Below are positions 50,301-61,003 of a stretch of DNA of 64,000 nucleotides, one piece after another; positions within the stretch are counted from its first letter, which is position 1, and each line of letters opens with the position of its first letter. The notes under the pieces are model-generated. The model made no database searches. It had not been told where the DNA came from and worked only from the letters and a program-made list of their open reading frames with translations. Origin of the DNA: Utricularia gibba (Eukaryota; Streptophyta; Magnoliopsida; Lamiales; Lentibulariaceae); assembly GCA_002189035.1 (NCBI GenBank), contig CM007990.1:4588001-4652000 (forward strand). The letters run 5' to 3'. The translations under genes and the position numbers were made by a program.

Positions 50301-52554
50301 TCGAGTGGACAGCGCTAGCTTCAGTGCCTCTATAGTGCAGCCGATCAATGTAGCAGCAGTTGTAAGAGCTGAAACATGGAAGGGGAATACTGGAAGAATG
50401 AGCACAGAGCAACTGATTTTAGTAAAGCAAACCAATACTGGGATATTCCTACCTTCATCCATTACTGGTTCAACATGGTTTTCAGAATCAACCACGGCAA
50501 ACGAGACATTTCCAAGCCAAAGAACTGCAGCTAGCATTGCAAAGACGCTTTCTTGGTCCTCTTTTTTAACATGAACAATATCCAAAGCATCCTGGAGTGA
50601 AAAAAAATGGATTTTTTCAAAGTTTTTCGCAGTCAATAATGCAAGATGAGGAACCATTGAAGTTTGAGGAAGAGAAGACCAGGACAAGAGTATACCAATA
50701 CAATATAAAACTGATCAGCGTCATAAACTCCTGAGATTCTATAGCAATTCCCTTGTCTTAGATACTCGTACTCCATTGCAGTCCTCAAATTTAGCTTTTC
50801 TGCAAACAATGCAGAGAATATATCATGAGGAAGTTCATTATATCAGATCAAGGAGGAAGTTAAGAGAGATGAGGAAGTTCAATGTACCTTTAAGGCCGCG
50901 GGGAGCACCAGCACAAAGTTGATAAAATATATGGTAAGATCTTTCTCCATCTGAGCATTGCACCACTCTAGACTGTGGAGAAAAAAGCCTGTCTTAGTTG
51001 TGAAGATGGGGGAATCATAATGAAGATAATACAAAGACAGTAGATACCTTTTCCAATAAAACTGCAAGGAGTCAAAAGCGACATCAATAATAACACAGAT
51101 TTTTCATTAGCCACTTTTCAACAGAAAACGTATTGGTTAATAGAAATGCATAGAAGATGCAATCATACAAGTCTGAACTCTGGCTCCTGATATCTTTCCA
51201 GTCTTGCTGAAATGGATTTCAATCAGCTTTCCCTGCAGTAAGTTCCAAATTAGTTGTTTCAGTAATAGCAACACTGAGGCATCCTCATCCAAGTAAAAAG
51301 CCACTTACAAATCGACTTGAATTATCATTCCTTAGAGTCTTGGCATTTCCAAAGGCTTCCAAAATTGGATTTGTTTTCAATATCTCATACTCTATCCCAC
51401 TACCACCTCCAAGGGAAGCTAGATACTGCATTGCTATCTTTGCAGTCTCGGTTTTCCCAGCTCCACTCTCCCCACTAGTTAAAGGATAATCAAACTCATC
51501 TTAGCCCTTAGGACTATCATACAAAAATCAGTAAAAGAGTAAAAACCTCACCTTATGATTATAGATTGGTTCACCTCATCTGCAGATAGAATGGGCCAAG
51601 TCACAAATTATGCCAATAATTAGTTTGACATGGTTGTATTCAAGTTAGCAGCATCAAAAGGTTAAATATACCTCGCATCATTTCACTCAGAGCCTTATCA
51701 GCAATGGCATATACATGTGGGTTGTCAATAGATTTGCACTTATAAGCTTGGATGTAATCATCGCCATACAATGGGATTCGCTTAAATGGATTAATGGCAA
51801 CCAGAACAGGCCCTGCTTTCGTCTGGATGAGAAGAAAAATGAGAAAATGGAGGCCAATTTCAAGAAGCCTTGAAGTAGATCACTTACATAAATTATGTCA
51901 CGGTCATATCTATACTGCAGGTTGTACAATACTGAAGGCTCATTCAAGTAACTTAGCTGCAATAGGTCATCTACTCCACCGAGTATATCAGGATTAGCAG
52001 GCACCAGGAACTTTACACCTACTTTCAAAACCTAGACAGTGAAACTGGTAAGGAACGAATTCAAACCAGTTGCTGAAAAACATTCAAGAGGGTACTAGCT
52101 CATGCTTACTCTTCCATTGGCCAATGATATCAGTGATTGATCTCCTGAAGTACTGAGAATTGTTGCCAGTTGCCAATTACCATTTGGAAGCTGAAACCAC
52201 GACTGGAGCCTCTGTGGAACACCATTCCGGTTTCAATTTATGACCCCACTAGGATTTAAAAAGTAGTTCATATTCAATCACATAACAGAAGAAACACAGT
52301 ACCTTCTTTGACGGATAAGAGGTGATGTCGCCCCACTTCGAGTCAACATTCGATTCCTTAACAGAGGTAGTGGCATCATGAACCAAAGGAGAATGCTCTT
52401 TGACTGACACCATACTAGAATAAGGAGATTCATCATTATCCCAAGCATTGACGTTTTCATCAGAAAAGATCATCATCCCACCACAAACTGACTGAGAAAC
52501 GAGCCTAAAATCACGTGGCAACGATCTAACAGACCGAAGAGAAGGCGATATCAT
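47332..52554 (-). CDS. Class VIII myosin heavy chain
   Basis: Twenty-three exons on the minus strand: 52303-52554, 52110-52211, 51888-52031, 51672-51822, 51553-51580, 51309-51474, 51169-51232, 51048-51061, 50888-50972, 50696-50799, 50453-50591, 50244-50368, 50012-50164, 49843-49932, 49656-49733, 49430-49588, 49158-49361, 48875-49080, 48653-48785, 48444-48573, 48218-48364, 48059-48126, 47332-47979. They join in phase to 1129 residues. An SH3-like N-terminal domain ([15 protein letters not shown]) precedes the motor. The P-loop GESGAGKT is at 227-234, followed by switch I text NDNSSRFGK and switch [13 protein letters not shown]-type repeats cover about 800-914, then a short coiled coil and a C-terminal tail found in ATM1/ATM2-type proteins. 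Class VIII myosins act at plasmodesmata, the cell plate and in endocytosis. One exon is only 14 bases. The ATM1/ATM2 sub-branch is not resolved. Confidence 0.95.
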
Positions 52555-52679
52555 TTTCTGAAGTAGGGGTCCCTTCTTTTTTCTTCATCCTCAATAAATG
52601 AATCACAACGACGGCGAACCTGCAACTGGTTCAAAAAGGAAGCGTAAAGATGAATCGAACTTTTTCTAGTATACCCCAT
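52551..52679 (-). promoter_or_regulatory. 42-codon upstream ORF overlapping the myosin start
   Basis: On the minus strand an ATG at 52679 opens a 42-residue ORF (starts MGYTRKSSIHLY, ends RRDPYFRK). Its TGA stop (52553-52551) overlaps the myosin ATG (52554-52552) as ATGA. If this leader is unspliced, the uORF would limit initiation at the main start or require reinitiation. A possible acceptor (TTGCAG) lies inside it, so part of it may be intron. Confidence 0.4.
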
Positions 52680-53584
52680 GGAGTTAGCTGCCGAACATAG
52701 TGGAGGGGACCATGCTGTCTTCGAACAAAACACGCTGGGACAAGTCACAACTCACAACGCCCAGTATGCGTCACATCAGCAAATCCCAACTCCCACCTCT
52801 AAAAGTGTTTCCTGCTTTCAGAAAGTCACTACTCCATAATTGACGCAGAGATCCTCAAGCAGGTTTGAGAAAAATGAAACTCGCCCAACGGTCATGTGTT
52901 CAAGGAGTGCTCGGACAAGAAACAGAAGTGCATTCAAAAAAAAAAACCCCACATTCATGAACCAAACAAGAAAATCGAGGAAGAGCTTCAAACACCCTAA
53001 ATGAAACTCGCCCAACGGTCATGTTTCAAGGAGTGCTCGGACAAGAAACAGTGCATTCAAAAAAACCCACCTTGATGAACCAAACAACAAAATCGGGGAA
53101 GAGCTTCAACCACCCCAAATACTACATGCAACCACTGAGAGGAGTGAAATGAGAAGACTTGCAGGGGAAAAAGTCTCCATTGTTGTGATGAAACGCGGAC
53201 ATATAATCAAGCGCCGAAAAAAAAGGCCAGTATTTATTGTTCCCGATGAAACAGAAGATCTTCATAGTTCAAGTTGTCTTCTCCAAGTTTGTCAGAAGGA
53301 GAGCATGCAATTCAGGCAATAATCTGTAAGAAAGAGCACATTTCTTCAACATCACTGCTCACATGCAACAGTTTCGGATCTTTCGGCTTTGGATGTGCGT
53401 TCACCACTGTATGATGCTTTCTTGGATCTAAAACCACACCATGTTCAAAGAACAAGTGACCGAATGAAAAAAGAGAAAGGTAAAAAGAACAAGTGAATTA
53501 ATCAGTCACACTCCATACACTCGTGATCTACAGAGAAAGAAAAAAGACTGCGCCTTTTTTGGTCACATCCATGAAAAAAAAAAA
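52680..53584. other. Myosin promoter region and EAPP 3' region
   Basis: Contains the distal myosin leader/promoter, a tandem duplication (listed separately) and the presumed EAPP 3' UTR near 53300-53584. No extra gene supported. Confidence 0.5.
52872..53122. repeat. Tandem duplication, 127-bp period
   Basis: Two adjacent direct copies, about 52872-52998 and 52999-53122. Both begin with AAATGAAACTCGCCCAACGG, continue with AAGGAGTGCTCGGACAAGAA and GTGCATTC plus an A-run, and end with GAAGAGCTTCAA and a C-rich tail. They differ by a few substitutions and small gaps, so the duplication is recent but not brand new. It sits in the myosin upstream region. Confidence 0.9.
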
Positions 53585-54265
53585 TCAAGATTCGCTGGGG
53601 ATGACACTGAGGAAGTGATAAACCTCGTCGTCATCAATAACCCCTACTTCTGTCGAGCATACAGAGCAACACACACGCTTAAATGTATCCTCATCATTGG
53701 CATCTGCATCAGCGAGTGAACTCTTTCCACCCCTTTTTCGTTTACTTCCGGCTTGAGAAATCCCATCCTTTATCTTACAATTGACAACAAAAATTGCTCG
53801 GTACTGGGTGACGTTCTTCTCATGCCTGCAGGTAAAGATGAAAGCACTCAACAGAATTGCAAATCTATCATCTTTAACATCAATATTGATTCTGATTGGT
53901 CAAGTTGATACATTCACACATAAAATAAATTAACGGTGGAAGACCTTTGGCAATCCAAACACAGAGTGGTAAAGCAAGCAGGACAACTGAGCACCGCATC
54001 GGAACTACGCCCTCTCCTTTGCTTATAAGCCCATATCTCGTCCTTGTCATCAAGTTTTGGGTCATAAAACTCAGGTTTCACAGAGTAATCTATCTCATCG
54101 TCGTCAGAAACTGTCAACACATCAATAATCAGTGGTTACCCAATTACTGAACTACACTAAAACGCAAGCGTGAAAATTCCAAAAAAAAAAAAAAGATAGA
54201 AAATTCTCACTAGTTTGATCCGAAACGTGACTTGGGGATTCTTCATTCACGTTTCCTCCCTTCAT
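53585..54265 (-). CDS. E2F-associated phosphoprotein (EAPP)-like protein
   Basis: Three exons on the minus strand (54211-54265, 53945-54110, 53585-53825) give 153 residues. The acidic SDDDEIDYSVKPEFYDP segment is followed by conserved cysteine pairs in CPACFTTLCLDCQRHE, the motif QYRAIFVVNC, a basic KRKRGG patch, and a second Cys pair VCCSVCSTEVGV, then EVYHFLSVIPSES. This is the EAPP domain. Animal EAPP binds E2F proteins and influences cell-cycle transcription; the plant role is not established. The protein is shorter than animal EAPP, mainly at the N-terminus. Site II motifs lie just upstream. Confidence 0.85.
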
Positions 54266-54371
54266 TTTCCCTCCCCGACGTCGAAAGAGAACTGAAGCTC
54301 GACTCCTGCTAGCACAAAAAATGTCAAAACTATAAAACACCCCCTTGGCAAACAAGAAAAAGGGGCAAGTT

Positions 54372-54458
54372 TGGGCTACGCGTGCCGTTAATGGGCCGGA
54401 CCGACTCACGATCGACCCATTTTATTGGGCTAACCCAACCGCATAACCAAATTGGGCT
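54372..54458 (-). promoter_or_regulatory. Site II cluster upstream of EAPP-like gene
   Basis: TGGGCT at 54372-54377, TGGGCC at 54392-54397, and TGGGCT at 54426-54431 and 54453-54458 lie 105-195 bases before the EAPP ATG on the minus strand. Confidence 0.5.
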
Positions 54459-55491
54459 CCGTTAAATCAAATTTATATAATATATTATAATTTATTATTA
54501 TTATTTTCCTTAAATTTTTCATAATTTAGAAATATGATTTCCAATACTCCTCATTTAATATTAAAAATAAATAAATAAAAATGGCTCGCATTTATGAGGA
54601 TGCTCATGTCCCTTGCCTAACAAATACGCTACGTGCCAACGAACCTTTTGACCATGAATATCGACTCCTCCAGTGACGCATCTCCCCATGGGTAATTAAT
54701 ATTAACATCCCTTTGGAAGTTGGGAAACAATACTATCGTCATAAAGAACACATTTGGGCACGTTTTCTTTGTAATAAGTTATAGACCTTCAATTTTTAAT
54801 TTATTAATTAATGTTGGAAAATAATGAGATTAGCTTGAGTGATAATCGAACTTAGACGCATGCTTTCACTTGAAGTTCATATTATTTAAAGACCATTTGA
54901 TAATAAGATATTAGTATATTTAATTATATAGTATAATTAATTATGTATATACTCAATTATATATAACATTTGATATTCGAGTATATGAATAATATAGATA
55001 TAATTCATATAAAAATGATATACACATAATAGTTAATCAAACCATGATTTATATGTAAATTTGAATATAATTTTTTTATAGATACTATCAATTATGTTTT
55101 TAGATTATTCTCATTGTTAACTCTTCAAAGAACATATTTACAATTGTCATTTTTTGTGTATTCCTATAAATAATGAACCAAAAAGTGCATCACTATTAAT
55201 ATATCAATAACATTTTCTGAGGGGTAAACAAACAATGTTTTATATTTTTTCAAAAAATATTTTCTCTGTATTTTTTTTTATTTTTTTTTGTTAATTTGAC
55301 TGATTTCAAATGGCTGTGAATTTATTGTAACTCTTGCCTGTCTTGTACGAGAAAGATGGGGCTGGAACGAGGACGGCGACACGGCAGGACATTGTACCCC
55401 AGATCTGCCACTCTTTGGGACCATCTCTGATCTTCTGGTAACGGATTCAAGGGACTGAGACTATTCATGAGTCTCCCCGATCGGCTGTGAA
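54459..55491. other. AT-rich spacer between divergent genes
   Basis: Mostly very AT-rich DNA between the EAPP-like and LysM genes. The last 170 bases should contain the LysM leader. No gene or defined repeat. Confidence 0.55.
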
Positions 55492-57145
55492 ATGCAGAGA
55501 TTGAGGAGAACAGCTGATGATGAATATGGAGATATGGGTTTGTCAATTGACGACGCGGCGGGATCGTCTTCCCAGTCGAGATCGACGCCGGAGTCGTCTC
55601 CTCCGTCTGCCGACGCTGGGTTTTGCCGTAAGGGCGGTGTGAACTGCATTTTGCACCAGGTTTCTAGGTTGGATACTCTGGCTGGAGTCGCGATCAGATA
55701 CGGCGTTGAGGTGAGGATTGAATCGAGTCGCCCCAAATTCTCCGTTCTTTCTTTCCCGCTTTTCGTATCTTTATCCAATTCGGGAAGTTTCCTAGCTTTG
55801 CGTTGAACTACTTTTGGCTTTCTTTGTTTCTAAGCATATTACTCGTAAGTTGTCCATTAAAATGATGTGTCGTATCATTGCTGAAAAAGATGATAGCTTC
55901 TGCTCCGAGCTTTTGTTGACAAGCAGATTTGTACTTTATCCCGGTATTTACTTCCTCTTTCGCAGTGACTAGCTTAACCGCTCTGCATATCCTTTTTCTT
56001 TCTTGTGCAAAATGCATGGTTTGGCCGGTGATTAGGTGGCCGATATTAAGAGATTGAATGGGCTATCCTGTGATCTCCAAATGTTCGCGTTGAAAACACT
56101 ACAAATTCCTTCGCCAGGGAAGCATCCTCCTTCACCCAGCACTCCTCGACGGTACATTGATTTTACAATTTTCAATCCCCTTCTTTTTGATTTCCCGGAC
56201 TCTCATCAAAGTAATTTACCTGGAGACTGTGGAGTAATATTTTCCTGCTGTATGAGATATTCTGTTGTTGGTATTGCTTCTTTTTCTGTGCATTTGTCTT
56301 TCCCTATTATCTGAGGAGGTTGTAAAGAGGTTCATCCTGATAAAATCACTTGCAGGATAAGCAGTGCTGAGCAAAGCCCATCCAAGCATCAAGACATTGA
56401 TTTATTTGATTCATTCCAATCACTCAACCTATCATCATCCTTGGAGAGGAAAGTTTCTCCAGCCATGAGCAGCTTGCAAGGTTACTATGGCACAAGGCAA
56501 GCTGATAAAAAAGCTGATCCTGAAGAGTTGGAACTGGCTGTATACCACAATGGAGCAGCTTATCAGCTTCAAAATGAGCCGGCTGCATCTTCTTCATCTC
56601 TTTCCTCTCCACGCCTGAGTCATTACAGGAAATCAAGGAGTGTTGCCAACAGCCTCATGTCAGCTAATGGTAGTCTGCATGATCCTCTTTTATCACAAGA
56701 TGATGAAATTAGCACAGGCACTGATCATTGGATTGAAAAAATATTAAGAAAGCGTCAAAAGTCAGCAAGTGATTTTACATCAGAAAAAATTATGAAGGAC
56801 GCGATCAGTGGCAGCAACACCATTTCAGCAATTACCGGTAAAGGGTTGGCTCTGAGACCAAAATCTTCTAGCCGAACCGCATTAACCTCAGACAGCGAAC
56901 CACTGATATCATCACCCAAACCCATTACCTTAGGTGATGCGTATGTTAATGATACAGCAAACTCTGTTCGGAAATCTTCAAGTACTTCAAGTTTGGAGAC
57001 AGACAGTGGAGGATTCTCATCCTTATGGCCAACATCAATGTGGATTCCAAAGCCAGATTTTCAAGCTCTTTCCTCTGCCGCCATTCCCATCTTCGATAGC
57101 CTCCCTAGAGCCATGGGAATGAAGAGCAAAACAGCTCTAGACTGA
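55492..57145 (+). CDS. LysM-domain protein, intracellular plant type
   Basis: Three exons (55492-55710, 56036-56151, 56356-57145) give 374 residues. A single LysM domain covers about residues 52-98 (ILHQVSRLDTLAGVAIRYG, then VADIKRLNGLSCDLQMFALK). There is no signal peptide and no kinase domain, so this is not a chitin receptor. It fits the plant LysM family with a long Ser-rich C-terminal region. That region contains a basic stretch near HWIEKILRKRQKSASD and ends with WPTSMWIPKPDFQ and SLPRAMGMKSK. The function of this group is poorly known. Splice phases close perfectly and the frame is intact. Confidence 0.85.
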
Positions 57146-57868
57146 TCACACCCCTCATCTCACTATTTATAAAAACATCTACAGCCATCAGAAGACTTAT
57201 CCTCCCTCAGCTGGATGAAGGGAAGTTTGCATCCTCCCGGATCTGTTGCTTGGTTAAATGTTACTACTTATACAGAAGTGCAAGCTGCTTGGAAATGTAT
57301 ACTGACACGAGATCAGGTGGGCGCAAGAGAGCTCTCACTCTGTCTTCATGTACTATTAGAGACTGATTTGAGCATGTCTCCCCGCCCATACTTCAGTGAA
57401 AACAGGGTCAAATATATACTCTTGATTTTTGCATTGCTTCATGGTATATATAGCATGGAATCTCTACGTTTAACTGCTTCATTTGTTCTTAAAGAACAGC
57501 TTTTTTTCGAGAATCCCATCAAGTAGGACAATTTCTGACTGAGTGATGAAGTGTTTGCTTGTTGCAGTGGTGTTCGTGGTGACGTCGAATATGAAATAAA
57601 CTGATAATTTTTTATTGTCTAAAAAATTTATGTATATATTTTTACTTTTGAATTTCAACGCAATAAATTATTATAGCTATTTTAGGATTCGTATGCAATA
57701 ACTGGAACACCCCCCGCCCTCCCCAAAACCCTAAACCCGCCGATATATATTCGCTCTGATAAATATTTTCCGGTCTCGGGGATTTCCGTCACCGTCTCTT
57801 ACAGGAAGTCTCCCCTGGTCCGACAGCGTATACTAGTTGTTGGCTAGTATTAGCTTCTGAAGATCGAA
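57146..57868. other. LysM 3' region and nucleolin promoter
   Basis: Holds the LysM 3' UTR (to about 57600), a short AT-rich piece, and the nucleolin promoter with its telo-box. Confidence 0.55.
57725..57738 (+). promoter_or_regulatory. Telo-box in the nucleolin promoter
   Basis: AAAACCCTAAACCC at 57725-57738, about 130 bases before the nucleolin ATG, is a telo-box. This element is typical of plant genes for ribosome biogenesis and was first described in such promoters. It is followed by a TATATAT stretch at about 57745. Confidence 0.75.
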
Positions 57869-60583
57869 ATGGGAAGATCCGCCAAGAGAGCGGCTAAATC
57901 CGCAAACGAGGTGGAGGATGTAGTATTATTGTTGTGGTTGTTATTTTTCCGGTTTCTGTACCTCTTTTGAAGTCTTACGTGTTCTACTGCAGGCGCAGGA
58001 TGTAGTTGATGCTGCACCCACCAAGCCACTGAAAAAAGGTAGCTCATTGTTGTTGTTGTAGTGGTATTTGGTGTACGTTTGAGAATCATGTGTTGCCATG
58101 ACTACGTATTTTATTTCGTTATTGAAGCGAAGTAACGTTTGTCTTTTGAAAATGGGTGCATAGGCAAGAGAGGAGCAGAGAATGGCGCCAAGGACTCCAC
58201 ACCCACTAAGAAGCAGAAGGTGGGAGTGAAAGTCAAAACAAAAAATGCAGCTAAAGCGTTACCTGAGGAGGACATTTCAATGCCCGAGCAGCTGGAGGTT
58301 TAGATTATGCTCTGTTCTGAATACAACTTCTTTATTGCTGCGTGTGCTGTCCATTTTTACTCGTGTCATTTCATATTACTGAATGTCTTCCGTTTTTTCA
58401 ATACTGGTCTAATATGCCGCATTCTCTGGCCACGCTAAGGTTACGCCCGCCGAGAATGGCCTCACACCGGCAGTTGTTGCCAGTGATGGCCATATAGCTT
58501 CCATGGAGAAGGATGCCTCCAGTGGTGATATTGATAATGAGACAAGAGATGCTGAGAATGATGTTAAAGTGGATGCTGCACTAGAATTAGAAATTGACCA
58601 TGATAAAGACGATGAGGTATGTGAAGTGGCTCCTGGATCAGCGGACGATACTCATGATGAAAAATTAAGTCCCCAAGATGCTGCGGAGGATGGAAATATT
58701 ACTGAAGAAAATGATGATGCGGAAGAAGCTGAAAATGAAACAGAAGAGGTGCGATTATAATGAGCACATTACCATGGTTTTATAAGTTTTTAATGCTAGA
58801 GTAACCTCCAACCCTCCATCCCCTGTTTCACCTGAAGATGACGAATACACTTCATAGGAACTCGGAGCACCCTCTAATATATCTGCTTTAAAGGAAAATG
58901 CATGCTACTTTAAGTATTGCACCAAGGCTTCGATTTTTTTATGATCTGATTGTATGGCATGCCTGATATTGATGGTTGGGTGTGCTCTGTAGTTCACACT
59001 AATGCAAGCGTGTTTTGGTAAATCAGGGTGCAGATATTGAGATGGCTGACCCTGGTGAAACAAAAAATGATGATGGAAAAGAAACTCCTGCCGAAGATTC
59101 TGTGAGTCTATTTCACATGCATTGCGTTGTTTAAGCAGATGAGATTATTAGTTTTTTTTTCATGGTTTAAAGCACAAGAAGCGTGTCATAATTTGTTTCT
59201 GAGTTATCGAATTTGATTGAATTGTATACAATTCTACTTTTAATGAGGACATGATCCTATAGTTTATTTCGCCATCTAATTTGAGGCTCTTCAGGAACCA
59301 CAGGCCCCTCTCACTTCCTTTAATGAAAAAAATTCTGTGTACGTGGGGAATCTACCCTACTCAGCTACAGAAGATGATGTGTAAGAGGAAGCACACCTTA
59401 GTAAATGCATTAATTGATGTTTATGTTCCCTGACACAATGTATTCTTTCAGTAAGATGTTTTTCAATGACATTGGGGACGTGGTTGATGTGCGTTTATCA
59501 ATGCGCGATGGAGCATTCAAGGGCTACGGCCATGTTGAATTTGCTTCCTATGAAGCTGCTAAGAAGGTTTGGTTGAGCAGTTCCCAGCAATTTACTCTTG
59601 TGTTATATGTGCTACCATGTCTCCGGAGCCTCAAGATTTTTACTTGCAAAATTTTCTCGTGCTTAACAATCATGTTACATGTATCAGGCTCTCCATGAAC
59701 TGAATGGTAAAGAATTCCAAGGGCGTCGTTTGAAGTTGGACATGGCGAAGAAGAAGACCCCCACCGAAGGGTACTGGTACTCCTTACTCATCCTCATTTC
59801 TAACAGCGAATAAATTTGCACCGCAATGGAACTCTGAATCGTTCATCCTATATTTTAATAGCAAAGATGCACCCCCGTCTGCCCAGAATGCAGCAAGATC
59901 CTCAAGCCACACGGTATTTGTTCGTGGGTTCAACAAAAGTGCTGCGGAAGGCGAGGTATGAACACCAATGCGCTTCCTCGTTAACTGCATTTATCTCATT
60001 TGTAATGAACGCTGCAGATCAAGGATTCCCTGGAAGAGCTTTTTAGTGGCTGTGGCGAAATCACCAGAATTTCTATTCCTAAAGATGACGACGGCGAATT
60101 CAAGGGGTACGCTTCCTTTCTCTTATCCAATGCTCTTCTGCATGTCAAATGTACGCAGACAACAGTTCCATGCAGTCTGCTTAAAAAGTATTATGCTTGC
60201 TGGGGTGCAGGTTTGCTTACCTCGACTTCACGGATGCCGAAGCCTATACTCAGGCTTTGAAGCTGAACGGCTCGGAGTTCGGCGATTTTACACTCTCAGT
60301 TCAAGAGGCTAAGCCTAAAGCTGAGCGCCGTGACAGCGGTGGAAGATTTGGGGGAGGTCGTGGTGGTGGTAGGGGACGAGATCGCGGTGGTCGTGGCGGT
60401 GGTAGGGGACGAGATCGAGATGGTGGCGGTGGTAGGGGACGAGATCGAGATGGTGGCGGTGGTAGGGGACGAGATCATGGTCGTGGTGGTGGTAGGGGAC
60501 GAGATCGAGATGGTGGCCGTGGCCGCGGCCGTGGCGGTGGCCGCCGTTCTTCCAGTGGTGGCCGAGGGCGAGGCTCCTCGTAA
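57869..60583 (+). CDS. NUC-L1: Nucleolin-like protein
   Basis: Eleven exons (57869-57910, 57993-58038, 58164-58297, 58440-58748, 59027-59101, 59295-59380, 59452-59566, 59688-59770, 59862-59955, 60018-60106, 60211-60583) give 481 residues. The N-terminus is basic (MGRSAKRAAKS, KKGKRG), followed by Glu/Asp-rich stretches at about 100-200. RRM1 (VYVGNLPYS...YGHVEFAS) covers about 216-292 and RRM2 (VFVRGF...FAYLDFTD) about 313-390. A GAR/RGG tail of Gly, Arg and Asp follows. This three-part layout is nucleolin, the major nucleolar protein of rRNA transcription and processing. The tail is built from an in-frame minisatellite. NUC-L1 versus NUC-L2 is not settled. Confidence 0.93.
60365..60520 (+). 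repeat. Coding minisatellite in the nucleolin RGG tail
   Basis: Five tandem units start at 60365, 60398, 60428, 60458 and 60488 (periods 33, 30, 30, 30). Each starts GGTGGTAGGGGACGAGATC and encodes about GGRGRDRDGG. All spacings are multiples of three, so changes in copy number keep the frame. Confidence 0.9.
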
Positions 60584-61003
60584 CAAACGTGACGTGTCCA
60601 GGGTTCCATAGTGGGGCCCATTTAAATTTTGTTCTATTTTATCATCTTCAATTTTATCTTTCTTTTTGGATAAATTACTGTTACTTTATCATTGCATTAG
60701 GTATTCAGATCAAAAAGCAAAGATCTGAATCTGAATTTGAATCTTCTTTGATTCTGATCTTGGAAGCTTGTTGCAAGGGTTTCCACAAGGATTCAACGTA
60801 TGCGGGTGTTGAGCAAAGTTCAGTTATTGCAGGGTATGTTTATAGTAATTCTGGTGCGGTGTAAGCGGTCAAATTCCTCGAGCAACAGATTCGTGCCAGA
60901 GTTTACCGCGGAATTTTCTCTATTCTGGTAATGGGTATTCGTATTATATACCCAGGATCTGAACAGGGGAGCCACAGAGTGAAACTTGGCTCGCACATGC
61001 ACC
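60584..61003. other. Spacer between nucleolin and YSL
   Basis: Nucleolin 3' UTR followed by the YSL promoter and leader. No other feature supported. Confidence 0.55.
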
